A DNA stretch of 64,000 nucleotides from Osedax frankpressi. Taxonomy: Eukaryota > Annelida > Polychaeta > Sabellida > Siboglinidae. The notes beneath the pieces are model-generated. The model did not search any database. It was not told the DNA's origin and worked only from the letters and a program-made list of their open reading frames with translations. Below, piece by piece: positions 12,189 to 21,604 of the stretch. Within the stretch, counting starts at the first letter, position 1; every line of letters begins with the position of its first letter. The stretch is taken from assembly GCA_964035775.1 (NCBI GenBank), contig OZ038316.1:31728969-31792968 (forward strand). The letters are read 5' to 3'. Both the position numbers and the translations under genes were made by a program.

Positions 12189-12308
12189 CTATAAAATATA
12201 AGCCAAAGCTTATCAATATTCGATGCCATTTTATAATAGATTTTATTAAATATCATATTTACGTAAGTATTAATGATAATTGTTCGTTCACGCGGACAGC
12301 AAACTAAC

Positions 12309-12386
12309 AGGAATGTTGAAATCGGCAAGTCGAGGGACAATGATATGCTCGGGCACTCCGAATTCATAGAACTTACGAGAAATTGC
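12309..12386 (-). CDS. Integrase-core exon (FYEFGVPEHII)
   Basis: Acceptor CACCCAG, 78 nt, donor GTTAGT. Encodes AISRKFYEFGVPEHII and a short tail. The pattern A-x-x-x-x-F-x-x-F-G-V-P-E-x-I-I is the hallmark of the middle of integrase core domains. Phase 0 at both ends, consistent with both neighbouring exons. Confidence 0.75.
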
Positions 12387-12587
12387 CTGGGTGACGGATT
12401 GTGTGCTATCTTAGAAATGTTGGTAACCATGGCGCCGGGACGTAATACAACAAATGCCGACGCCAACAACATAATATATAGTGTACAGTCGGAGCGAGGA
12501 GCATCGCGGATCCGAAAGGAACGTCGAAACCAGTTCGTAAACCGACAATCGCCGGCGATCGTAAAGCGTAACAGGAAGCGACGGTAC

Positions 12588-12746
12588 CTCGTAGATTTCG
12601 CGAGTCGATCTGGTCACCAGGGGCGCCGCAATCGTGTACCGACTGTAGGAGTCGTAGAGGAACAGCGAGCAGTTGAAGCCGAAGTCGTCGATTCCGAGGT
12701 CGTTTGAAATCGACGCGGCAACCACCTGCCAGGTTTTATGCGCCCT
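12588..12746 (-). CDS. Integrase-core N-terminal exon (DSYSRYTIAAPL)
   Basis: Acceptor ACGACTGCAG, 53 codons, donor GAG/GTACCG, phase 0 to 0. Begins RAHKTWQVVA, continues FGFNCSLFLYDSYSRYTIAA, and ends TRSTREIYE. This fits the opening strands of integrase cores (W-x-x-V-x-D ... L-V-x-x-D-x-F-S-R-Y-x-x-A-x-P-L ... T-A-x-E-V). The exon is markedly richer in GC and CpG than its surroundings. Confidence 0.78.
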
Positions 12747-14241
12747 CTGCAGTCGTCGGAGTGAACGTGTCAATATCGGAGTTCATTTGAGCGTACAAAC
12801 GTTGATATCATATTTGCGATCGACGTTGAATTAAAACTTATACGTGGGAATTTTCATACAGCGTACTGCTTTAAAACAATTTCACTGTGTCAGAATATAT
12901 GTCAAACTAAATGTCAGACTATATGTCAGACTATATGTCAGACTATATGTCAGACTATATGTCAGACTATATGCCAGACTATATGTCAGACTATATGTCA
13001 GACTATATGTCAGACTATATGTCAGACTATATGTCAGACTATATGTCAGAATAAATGTCAAACTATATGTCAAACTATATGTCAGACTATATGTCAGACT
13101 ATATGTCAGACTATATATTAGACTATATGTCAGAATATATGTCAGACTATATGTCAGACTATATGTCAGACAATATGTCAGACTATATGTCAGACTATAT
13201 GTCAGAATTTATGTCAGAATTTATGTATGAGTAATTGAATAATTTAATATCACCATAAAAATAAATAACGATGTTTGATTTAATATAAAAGTATATTGTA
13301 TATTAAGTACTGAGAATATACTGAGAGTAGAGTATTAGATTAGAGTACTGGAGTACAGTACTGGAGTATAGTACTGGAGTATAGTACTGGAGTAGATTAC
13401 TAGAGTAGAGTACTAGAGTAGATTACTAGAGTAGAGTACTGGAGTAGAGTACTGGAGTAGAGTACTGGAGTAGAGTACTGGAGTAGAGTAATTGAGTAGA
13501 GTACTGGAGTAGAGTACTAGAGTAGATTACTAGAGTAGAGTACTGGAGTAGAGTACTGGAGTAGAGTACTGGAGTAGAGTAATGGAGTAGAGTACTGGAG
13601 TAGAGTACTAGAGTAGATTACTAGAGTAGAGTACTGGATTAGAGTACTGGAGTAAAGTACTGGAGTATAGTACTGGAGTAGAGTACTGGAGTAGAGTACT
13701 GGAGTAGAGTAATGGAGTATAGTACTGGAGTAGAGTACTGGAGTAGAGTACTGAGAGTAGAGTACTGGAGTAGAGAACTGGAGTAGAGTACTGGAGTAGA
13801 ATACTGGAGTAGAGTACTGGAGTAGAGTACTAGAGTAGATTACTAGAGTAGAGTACTGGAGTAGAGTACTGGAGTAGAGTACTGGAGTAGAGTAATGGAG
13901 TATAGTATTGGAGTAGAGTACTGGAGTAGAGTACTGAGAGTAGAGTACTAGAGTAGAGTACTGGAGTAGAGTATTGAGAGTAGAGTACTGGAGTAGAGTA
14001 CTGGAGTAGAGTACTGGAGTAGAGTACTGGAGTAGAGTACTAGAGTAGAGTACTAGAGTAGAGTACTGGAGTATAGTACTGGAGTAGAGTATTGGAGTAG
14101 AGTACTGGAGTAGAGTACTGGAGTAGAGTACTGGAGTAGAGTACTGGAGTAGAGTACTGGAGTAGAGTACTGGAGTAGAGTACTGGAGTAGAGTACTGGA
14201 GTAGAGTATTGGAGTATTGAGGGTAGGTTATGTGAACTAAC
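12747..14241. repeat. Intron with 12-bp and 13-bp minisatellites
   Basis: About 12898-13225 holds a 12-bp array (ATGTCAGACTAT) of roughly 27 units. About 13324-14217 holds a 13-bp array (GAGTAGAGTACTG) of roughly 68 units with GATTACTA variants. Both lie in one intron of the minus-strand gene, and the YVRL/STLLQ open frames across them are not genes. Confidence 0.93.
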
Positions 14242-14337
14242 AATTTCTATATCATTCCTTGAAACAAACGGAGATAATGAAGAATTGTTACGTTCTGCAC
14301 CTCTCTTATCTTTTTTACAATGGTGACAAGACAATAC
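14242..14337 (-). CDS. H2C2 zinc module 2, second half (CHHC)
   Basis: Acceptor ATCATATAG, 32 codons, donor ATT/GTTAGT, phase 0 to 0. Begins VLSCHHCKKDKRG, giving the C-x-x-C-x-x-x-K pair that completes the zinc site started in the exon at 14935-14795. The rest is a Ser/Asn-rich linker ending RNDIEI. Confidence 0.75.
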
Positions 14338-14794
14338 CTATATGATGATTTGCTAACAATGCATATTTGGATATATATGTATATAGAGATTTAGTATTAA
14401 AACTTAATATAAATATAAATATATAAATCTTCTATATATTTAAAAATAATAATATTGATTGTATTTTATGTAATTACAACATATAAATATATTCAAATTG
14501 CAATATGAAGCAAAAGTCAATAATTCCTTATGAAATAACAATATAAAAGTAATCATAGATTTGATTTTATTAAAATTTGATTTCTTTGTTTACATATGTA
14601 ATTTTCATATTAAAACGAGAAACTATAAAATATATCGAGGCATATTAATTTATGATCCTGGTATATTGAAACTAAACATACCACATTGTAACTAACACAA
14701 CGTGCCGGTGTCAATACACATTGACACCGACACATCGACACTAACAAATTACACAATGTCGATGGCACTTCGACACTGTAATATCGACACTAAC

Positions 14795-14935
14795 AAAAGC
14801 TTTAACGTCAGCTGTCATCCTTCTCCAGTAAAAACGCTCTGCTACGAGCATCTGGGTCTGTCTCATACCCAGGTGCCTACCACTTTGCGCCGCTATATGC
14901 ACGGAGTTTATAGCGGCAAATAGTTTGTTGTGGTC
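14795..14935 (-). CDS. H2C2 zinc module 2, first half
   Basis: Acceptor CACCGCCAG, 47 codons, donor TTT/GTTAGT, phase 0 to 0. Contains SVHIAAQSGRHLGMRQTQML and VAERFYWRRMTADVKAF. This is the integrase zinc-binding pattern H-x(6-8)-G-x-H-L-G-x-x-x-T-x-x-x-x-x-x-x-F-Y-W-x-x-M-x-x-D-V-x-x-F. The following exon supplies C-x-x-C. The donor sits at the same domain position, with the same GTTAGT sequence, as in module 1. Confidence 0.82.
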
Positions 14936-14945
14936 CTGGCGGTGG

Positions 14946-15050
14946 TGCTTAGAGTAAGAGGTGTGTGGCTTAAAGAAATAGGGGTATGACTTAGTCTAAG
15001 AGGGGTGTGGCTTAGGGTAAGAGGGGTGTGAATTAGAATGAATCTGCCCG
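14946..15050. repeat. Short array of GGGGTGTGGCTTAGNNTAAGA units
   Basis: About four imperfect 20-23-bp units (AAGAGGGGTGTGGCTTAG) lie just upstream, on the sense strand, of the acceptor for module 2. They are pyrimidine-rich on that strand. Confidence 0.7.
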
Positions 15051-15059
15051 TATCGTCGT

Positions 15060-15870
15060 GACATCACAACACCCTCACTACACTCTCACTACACCCTCAC
15101 TACACCCTCACTACACCCTCACTACACACTCACTATACCCTCACTATACCCTCACTACACCCTCACTACACCCTCACTACACCCTCACTACACCCTCACT
15201 ACACCTTTCATTACATTTTCACTACACCTTCACTACACCATCACTATACCTCCACTAAACTCTTCAATATAATCTCACTAACTCCTAACTACCCCTCACT
15301 ATACTCTCACTATCCTTCACGACACCCCTCAATACACCCTCACTATCCCCACTACACCCTCACTACCCCTCACTACACCCTAACTACCCCTCACTACACC
15401 CCTAATTACCCCTCACTACATCCTCACTACCCCTCACTACCCCTCACTACACCCTAACTACCCCTCACTACACCCCTAATTACCCCTCACTACATCCTCA
15501 CTACCCCTCACTACACCCTAACTACCCCTCACTACCCCTCAATACACCATCACTACCCCTCAATACACACCTCACTACACCCCTCAATACACCCTCAATA
15601 CCCCTCACTACACCATCACTACCCCTCACTACACCCTCACTACACACTCACTACACCCTCACTACCCCTCACTACACCCTCACTACACACTCACTACACC
15701 CTCACTACACCCTCACTACACACTCACTACACCCTCACTACACACTCACTACACCCTCACCACACCCTCACCACACACTCACTACACACCACACTCACTA
15801 CATACTCACTACACACTTACTACACACCACACTCACTACACACTCACCACACACTCACTACACACCACAC
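15060..15870. repeat. CACTACACCCT-type minisatellite
   Basis: Units of 10-11 bp (CTCACTACACC, CTCACTACCC) with many length variants and a CACACTCACTA end. It lies in the intron between 15875 and 14935. Here, unlike several other arrays, the pyrimidine-rich strand is antisense to the gene. Confidence 0.93.
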
Positions 15871-15874
15871 TCAC

Positions 15875-15942
15875 CTTTTCGCTGTTCAATATTACTTGCA
15901 AGTTCTTATTTTTGTAAGTGTAATGCATCTCGCCAGTCAGAG
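15875..15942 (-). CDS. Exon preceding H2C2 module 2 (LTGEMHYTYKNKNLQVI)
   Basis: Acceptor TTCCTTACTCGCAG, 68 nt, strong donor AAAAG/GTGAGT. Encodes LTGEMHYTYKNKNLQVILNS then EK. This is the beta-strand segment (G-x-L/M-Y-Y ... L-x-V-V-x-x-x-E) that precedes the H2C2 module in integrases. Phase 1 in, phase 0 out, matching both neighbours. Confidence 0.75.
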
Positions 15943-15953
15943 CTGCGAGTAAG

Positions 15954-16069
15954 GAATAGATGATGTAATCAAGGCTTGCAATCTTATTGTGTAATATTGA
16001 GAGCATGTGCGGAATAGATGATGTAATCAAGGCTTGCAATCTTATTGTGTAATATTGAGAGCATGTACG
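15954..16069. repeat. Two-copy 58-bp tandem duplication in intron
   Basis: Two copies of a 58-bp unit starting GAATAGATGATGTAATCAAG, with one difference, plus a partial third. They lie upstream of the acceptor at 15943 on the sense strand. Open frames through them (ITSSIPHMLSILHN) are intronic. Confidence 0.9.
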
Positions 16070-16185
16070 GAATAGAAGATGCAGGCCTTAGAATAGAGGA
16101 CATATAATTATTCTTCCCGTATGGTACTTAGGTGTTGCATATAATAAATAGAGGGGGACTTGTAATATTGAGAAGTGTGAGCTAT

Positions 16186-17045
16186 AATATATAGGGGAGT
16201 GGCTTGTAATATAAAGGGCGTGGCTTATAATATTGAGAGGTGTGGCCTATAATATATAGGGGAGTGGCTTGTAATATAAAGGGCGTGGTTTATAATATAT
16301 AGGGCAGTGGCTTGTAATATAAAGGGAGTGGCTTATAATATTGAGAGGTGTGGCCTATAATATATAGGGGAGTGGCTTGTAATATAAAGGGCGTGGTTTA
16401 TAATATATAGGGCAGTGGTTTGTAATATAAAGGGCGTGGCTTATAATATTGAGAGGTGTGGCCTATAATATATAGGGGAGTGGCTTGTAATATAAAGGGC
16501 GTGGCTTATAATATTGAGAGGTGTGGCCTATAATATATAGGGGAGTGGCTTGTAATATAAAGGGCGTGGTTTATAATATTGAGAGGTGTGACCTATAATA
16601 TATAGGGGAGTGGCTTGTAATATAAAGGGCGTGGTTTATAATATATAAGGGAGTGGCTTGTAATATAAAGGGCGTGGCTTATAATATTGAGAGGTGTGGC
16701 CTATAATATATAGGGGAGTGGCTTGTAATATAAAGGGCGTGGCTTATAATATTGAGAGGTGTGGCCTATAATATATAGGGGAGTGGCTTGTAATATAAAG
16801 GGCGTGGTTTATAATATATAGGGGGGTGGCTTGTAATATAAAGGGCGTGGCTTATAATATGGAGAGGTGTGGCCTATAATATATAGGGGAGTGGCTTGTA
16901 ATATATAGGGCATGGCTTATAATATTGAGAGGTGTGGCCTATAATATATAGGGGAGTGGCTTGTAATATATAGGGCATGGCTTATAATATTGAGAGGTGT
17001 GGCCTATAATATATAGGGGAGTGGCTTGTAATATAAAGGGCGTGG
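16186..17045. repeat. 65-bp compound minisatellite
   Basis: Alternating blocks GGGCGTGGCTTATAATATTG, AGAGGTGTGGCCTATAATAT and ATAGGGGAGTGGCTTGTAAT, with block deletions. It occupies the intron between 17082 and 15942 and is pyrimidine-rich on the sense strand. Confidence 0.93.
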
Positions 17046-17081
17046 CTTAGGTTATGTTGAGGCATATAGAATAATACTGAC

Positions 17082-18135
17082 CGTCGTAATTGAAACGTCG
17101 GGCATACTCGACGAGGGCACGACGTTTTGCTCGTCGCTCAGCAGTAGTGGAGATGGGGTTAGTGAGGATGGGTGTAGTGGAGATGGGTGTAGTGGAGATG
17201 GGGTTAGTGAGGATGGGTGTATTGGAGATGGGGTTAGTGAGGATGGGTGTAGTGGAGATGGGTGTAGTGGATATGGGGTTAGTGAGGATGGGTGTAGTGG
17301 AGATGGGTGTAGTGGAGATGGGGTTAGTGAGGATGGGTGTAGTGGAGATGGGTGTAGTGGAGATGGGGTTAGTGAGGATGGGTGTAGTGGAGATGGGTGT
17401 AGTGGAGATGGGGTTAGTGAGGATGGGTGTAGTGGAGATGGGTGTAGTGGAGATGGGGTTAGTGAGGATGGGTGTATTGGAGATGGGGTTAGTGAGGATG
17501 GGTGTAGTGAGGATGGGTGTAGTGGAGATGGGGTTAGTGAGGATGGGTGTAGTGGAGATGGGGTTAGTGAGGATGGGTGTAGTGGAGATGGGGTTAGTGA
17601 GGATGGGTGTAGTGGAGATGGGGTTAGTGAGGATGGGTGTAGTGGAGATGGGGTTAGTGAGGATGGGTGTAGTGGAGATGGGGTTAGTGAGGATGGGTGT
17701 AGTGGAGATGGGGTTAGTGAGGATGGGTGTAGTGGAGATGGGGTTAGTGAGGATGGGTGTAGTGGAGATAGGGTTAGTGAGGATGGTTGTAGTGGAGATA
17801 GCGGTAATGGAGATAGGGATAGGGTTCTTTAAGGAAGAGGCGGTGATGTCGGAGGGAAGGTTGGTAGTGGTGGGGTTGGTAGTGGATAGAGAGGAGAGAG
17901 GACCTACGGTGTCGAGGGAGTTAGGGGACACAGTAGGGTTGGTAGTAGGGGCGGTAGTAGGGGCGGTAGTAGGGGCGGTAGTAGGGGCGGTAGTAGGGGC
18001 GGTAGTAGCGGCGGTAGTAGCGGTGGGAGCGTTTCCAAAGACCTCGAAACTAATCGATGGACTTACACCACACTTTAGAAACTCGTAGACGTCGGCCAAA
18101 GAAACTTGGCTATAACTCGCAGGCTTCTTATCCGA
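17082..18135 (-). CDS. Exon with mucin-like coding minisatellite leading to H2C2 module 2
   Basis: Excellent acceptor (TTTCATTCTCCGCAG) and donor (GACG/GTCAGT); 351 codons plus 1 nt. The non-repetitive start is SDKKPASYSQVSLADVYEFL, KCGVSPSISFEVFGN. Then TTAP repeats (12 bp), a Ser/Thr/Asn-rich region, and about 20 decapeptide-type ILTNPISTTP repeats (30 bp with 15/18-bp part-units). The non-repetitive end is AERRAKRRALVEYARRFNYD. That end plus the next exon resembles the helix-strand lead-in of module 1 (A..YAE/RRF.Y...G.(L/M).Y). The repeat would be an O-glycosylation-type or disordered linker. Confidence 0.72.
17150..17790. repeat. 30-bp coding minisatellite (ILTNPISTTP)
   Basis: Plus-strand units GGGGTTAGTGAGGATGGGTG + TAGTGGAGAT, with extra 15-bp GGGTGTAGTGGAGAT part-units. 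All variants are multiples of 3, so the minus-strand frame stays open. A shorter GGCGGTAGTAGG array (TTAP) is at about 17940-18015. Confidence 0.93.
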
Positions 18136-18839
18136 CTGCGGAGAATGAAAGGAAGGTGGGAAGGTATTAAATACTATTCAAATCTAAAAATATACTAATT
18201 TTTTATTTATTTTATTCTTATATTCCTTAGATTTGATCAATAATTTTATTTTACTAATAGTACAATACATCATTTCTTTAAATTAAATTATAGAAAGACG
18301 TAACAATGATATTAGATATATTTTTTAAGGAAGTAACTATACTATATTTTGTATCTATAAATAATGTCGTTGACGAGCTAAATAACTAGAATATTGTATA
18401 TGACAACTAATTATTCTTAACTTTAATACTTTAATATTCTTAACTTTAATTAGATCATACTTAGCTATACTTTGTTTAAATTAATATAATAATATAATAA
18501 TTTCACAAGAACATTCATTTGCACAGAAGTAGAAAGATTTTTTAAATATTTAAAATATTTGTTACAGATTTTATATGAATACAATAAATGTCAACGAAGA
18601 TATTTACCAATGATTTTCTGATTTGATTACAAAATTCCACCCGAGACTGTTATATTATATTATAAAAGTTAATTTCATCCTAGTTTCATATTGGAATCAA
18701 AAGACGAGATATTATTTATAAAATGGAAATTTATTTTAAATGACTAAATTGCTATAATTATTTATTTAATTCCTTTTTATTGAATCACAAAAAATCTAAA
18801 ACTAATTAAGCCGTTTTTAAAATAGTGTTAAATACAAAC
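18136..18839. other. AT-rich intron
   Basis: About 0.7 kb of ordinary AT-rich sequence between the exons at 18135 and 18840. Nothing else seen. Confidence 0.6.
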
Positions 18840-18958
18840 TTCTAGAGTAGAAGGGCTGTCCATCACATTGTCTTTAGCCAACACCATTCGACGGTCAATA
18901 GGGGAGAGATCAGCGAAACAGTTGCCTTCAGTAGATTGTAGTTCAGAAGATGAATATT
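18840..18958 (-). CDS. Linking exon (SSSELQSTEGNCFADLSPID)
   Basis: Acceptor TATAACTTACAG, 119 nt, donor GAA/GTTTGT. Encodes YSSSELQSTEGNCFADLSPI, DRRMVLAKDNVMDSPSTLE. No recognised domain. It begins in phase 1 (matching the exon at 19326-19278) and ends in phase 0 (matching the exon at 18135). This is the main support for joining module 1 and module 2 into a single gene. Confidence 0.55.
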
Positions 18959-19277
18959 CTGTAAGTTATAATTTGAAGATGAGGTCAGTTACGAGATTCA
19001 CTTGGAAAAGATAAAAATGTTTTGATTCCTAAAAAACTAAATTACGCAAATTTCAATTGTGATTAAATCAAGTAATTCTTTTACAAGTAATTCTACTTAA
19101 ATAGCTCTTTTAAAATATGTAATCAAGTATATTGCATAATAGTTATGTAATCCAAGATTCGACAGGGTCTCGATTTGAACCATTTTAATAAATTTAAAAT
19201 TAAATCAATCGGCCATTACGTAATCAGGTTACTAAATAATTAAATACAAGTCGAGCTTAGAGCACATAAATAGTGAC
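18959..19277. other. Intron, no features
   Basis: About 320 bp of AT-rich sequence between two small proposed exons. Nothing recognised. Confidence 0.5.
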
Positions 19278-19326
19278 CTCGACGGCAAACTTGTTGATTT
19301 CGGTGTGAAAGGTCACCGTGGATACA
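19278..19326 (-). CDS. Small proposed exon (CIHGDLSHRNQQVCRR)
   Basis: Acceptor ACTATTTGCAG, 49 nt, donor GAG/GTCACT. Phase 0 in, phase 1 out, as both neighbours need. Another frame of the same segment (STVTFHTEINKFAVE) is also open, so the reading is decided only by phase. Basic, with two cysteines; no family recognised. Confidence 0.4.
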
Positions 19327-19413
19327 CTGCAAATAGTATTCACTCGATTATTGCGTGCAAATACCACGAAAGATGGTTGTTATACGAAGGTTCTCATTCA
19401 ATTATTATGCAAC

Positions 19414-19461
19414 GGAGTTGCAGTTTGTAAACTCGTCGGCAGTTAAGATATCAAGACCGCA
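19414..19461 (-). CDS. Small proposed exon (CGLDILTADEFTNCNS)
   Basis: Acceptor GCGTCGGTCAG, 48 nt, donor TCC/GTTGCA, phase 0 to 0. D-I-L-T-A-D-E-F loosely recalls the central integrase block, but the segment is too short to assign. It lies in a GC-richer patch (19260-19500) within AT-rich DNA. Confidence 0.4.
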
Positions 19462-19792
19462 CTGACCGACGCGATTAATAATAACAATCAGTTACGGGGT
19501 GGTCATCAATAAAGATTGAAATGAATTACGAAATTCTACTCCTCAAATTTGATCGATTCTAAATTCTAAATATACTTTGCATTACAACTTTCGTTTTAAT
19601 TTATATACAATCTTTCTTATGGATATATTTCAACTAATTTTGACAAACTTATCCAATAGCTAAAATGGGTTTCAATGGGTGAACTTAATTAACTTAAATT
19701 ATAATGAATTGAATATATTTATACAACTACATCAAAGGTAAGGAAACAGATGTTTACGATATCTGGCTAAAATGGTGGAAGTGAATATCAGC

Positions 19793-20645
19793 TTTGTAAT
19801 TGTGATTGTAATTAAGTAATTGTCATTAAGTAATTGTAATTAAGTAATTTTGATTGTAATTGTAATTAAGTAATTGTGATTGTAATTGTAATTAAATAAT
19901 TGTGATTGTAATTGTAATTAAGTAATTGTGATTGTAATTAAGTAATTGTAATTAAGTAGTTGTGCTTGTAATTAAGTAATTGTAATTAAGTAGTTGTGCT
20001 TGTAATTGTAATTAAATAATTGTGATTGTAATTGTAATTGTAATTAAATAATTGTGATTATAATTGTAATTAAGTAATCGTAATTAAGTAATTATGATTG
20101 TAATTGTAATTAGGTAATTGTGATTGTAATTAAGTAATTGTGATTGTAATTAAGTAATTGTAATTAAGTAATTGTAATTAAGTAATTGTAATTAAGTAAT
20201 TGTAATTAAGTAATTGTAATTAAGTAATTGTAATTAAGTAATTGTAATTGTAATTAAGTAATTGTAATTAAGTAGTTGTGCTTGTAATTAAATAATTGTG
20301 ATTGTAATTGTAATTAAGTCATTGTGATTGTAATTGTAATTAAGTAATTGTGATTATAATTGTAATTAAGTAATCGTAATTGTAATTAAGTAATTGTGAT
20401 TGTAATCGTAATTAAGTAATTGTGATTGTAATTGTAATTAAGTAATTGTGATTGTAATTAAGTAATTGTGATTATAATTGTAATTAAGTATTCGTAATTG
20501 TAATTAAGAAATTGCAATTGTAATTGTAATTGTAACTAAGTAATTGTGATTGTAATTAAGTAATTGTGATTATAATTGTAATTAAGTATTCGTAATTGTA
20601 ATTAAGTAATTGTGATTATAATTGTAATTGTAACTAAGTAATTGT
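19793..20645. repeat. TAATTGTAATTAAG-type minisatellite
   Basis: Irregular mixture of TAATTG, TGATTG and TAATTAAG words over about 850 bp, in the intron between 20659 and 19461. It shares the words AATTGTAA and TTAAG with the 34-bp array at the left end of the window. Confidence 0.9.
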
Positions 20646-20658
20646 ACAGCTCTACGAC

Positions 20659-20730
20659 CTTTGGAATGGCAATTTGAAGTCGGTCGCAGGATTCTACCGG
20701 ATTCACACGGCAATAAGAGCAGTCCGAGCA
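20659..20730 (-). CDS. H2C2 zinc module 1, second half (CSDC)
   Basis: Acceptor CTCACCAACCAG, 24 codons, donor AAG/GTCGTA, phase 0 to 0. Encodes CSDCSYCRVNPVESCDRLQI then AIPK. It supplies the C-x-x-C that completes the zinc site begun in the exon at 21253-21128, plus two further cysteines. Confidence 0.72.
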
Positions 20731-20734
20731 CTGG

Positions 20735-20830
20735 TTGGTGAGTTTTGAGGTGAGTTATTGAGGTGAGTTTTGATGTGAGTTTTGAGGTGAGTTTTGAGGT
20801 GAGTTTTGAGGTGAGTTATTGAGAGAGTTG
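20735..20830. repeat. 12-bp GAGTTTTGAGGT array abutting an acceptor
   Basis: About six or seven units (GAGTTTTGAGGT/GAGTTATTGAGGT) end within a few bases of the acceptor at 20731 on the minus strand. Confidence 0.85.
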
Positions 20831-21024
20831 ATTAATCGGAAAAGGTGAATCATCGGGAAATGTGAGTAATCGGGAAATGTTAATACACAGACATATACTA
20901 TATATTAATATACAACATATTAAATTAGAATTTCATAAAATTATGTATATTGATAATTCTTGCTAGAAAATATCTTTATATAAATAGATATAATATTACA
21001 TCATATCTATATTCATGATGGTAA

Positions 21025-21118
21025 ATCTACACTCTGACCACTATACTCTAACCACTACACTCTAACCACTACACTCTAACCACTACACTCTAACCTCTAT
21101 ACTCTAACCACTACACCT
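21025..21118. repeat. 12-bp CTCTAACCACTA array
   Basis: Seven or so units (CACTCTAACCACTA with a 12-bp period) immediately follow the donor of the exon at 21128 on the sense strand. Confidence 0.85.
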
Positions 21119-21127
21119 CCTACTAAC

Positions 21128-21253
21128 GAATTGACGGCAATCCTTGACCATATTTCGCCAATAGTATGCGGATTTCATGAATCTGTAGGTGGACTTCGTG
21201 GACAGATGAACTCCATCAGGCGAAACATGGTGTCGTTTCAATGCTTTTTGCAC
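21128..21253 (-). CDS. H2C2 zinc module 1, first half
   Basis: Acceptor TTGATTGACAG, 42 codons, donor TTC/GTTAGT, phase 0 to 0. Contains RHHVSPDGVHLSTKSTYRFM and KSAYYWRNMVKDCRQF. This is a textbook integrase zinc-binding module: H-x-S-P-x-G-x-H-L, then T-Y ... Y-Y-W-x-x-M-x-x-D, with C-x-x-C in the next exon. Domain position and donor match module 2. The plus-strand ORF over this segment is a shadow. Confidence 0.82.
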
Positions 21254-21495
21254 CTGTCAATCAAAAGATTTCGAACCTGTCAATCAATACGATCTACACC
21301 TGTCAATCTAAATATATTATACTCATCAGACAAAGCTAATCTTAAGATTATCGCCGAGCATTTCATGAGAGGAGAAACATTAACCTGGTGAGTAAAGAGT
21401 GAAAACTAATAATAAATATGATATTGAGTATTTATAGAAAATCGAGATAAAAGAGGTCGTACTATTTTTAGCCCCCATAGCTGCTGAAGATTAAC

Positions 21496-21604
21496 CTCGT
21501 ACTGGTCTGTGAGCACGAGAAGGTCTGCGGCTCCCCCTGGTGAGTAATACAGAGCACCTTCTCGGTAGAGAAACTTCTCTGCATAATTAGCTATGTCTTT
21601 TTGT
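21496..21604 (-). CDS. Exon preceding H2C2 module 1 (YAEKFLYREGALYYSPG)
   Basis: Acceptor AAACGTAG, 109 nt (1 + 36 codons), donor GAG/GTTAAT. Encodes QKDIANYAEKFLYREGALYY, then SPGGAADLLVLTDQYE. It has the usual helix plus G-x-L-Y-Y strand and L-V-V/L-T strand found ahead of H2C2 modules in GIN1 and gypsy-type integrases. Needs a phase-2 exon upstream, which I could not identify. It sits next to a large array whose units include its own intron-end sequence. Confidence 0.75.

Larger units (their letters stand above)
7653..21604 (-). other. Integrase-derived multi-exon host gene (locus overview)
   Basis: Fourteen exon segments on the minus strand join with compatible phases: 21604-21496, 21253-21128, 20730-20659, 19461-19414, 19326-19278, 18958-18840, 18135-17082, 15942-15875, 14935-14795, 14337-14242, 12746-12588, 12386-12309, 12188-12050, 10341-10199, and then the terminal exon 9340-7653. 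The products are two H2C2 integrase-type zinc modules, one integrase-like core and long low-complexity linkers. Known relatives with introns are domesticated integrase genes such as GIN1. The spliced structure argues for a host gene rather than a recent element copy. I do not infer recombinase activity. The 5' end is not found. It may be one gene or two tandem paralogues that meet near 18.5 kb. Confidence 0.7.

Noticed and set aside
12273-12707. 144-codon plus-strand ORF with Arg-rich, ordinary-looking sequence
   Set aside because: It covers two phase-matched minus-strand exons with recognisable integrase-core motifs; the plus frame has no recognisable motif.
17090-18088. 332-codon plus-strand ORF (LVRMGVVEMG)
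   Set aside because: Antisense shadow of the coding minisatellite. The minus strand has strong splice sites and conserved non-repetitive ends; the plus strand has neither.
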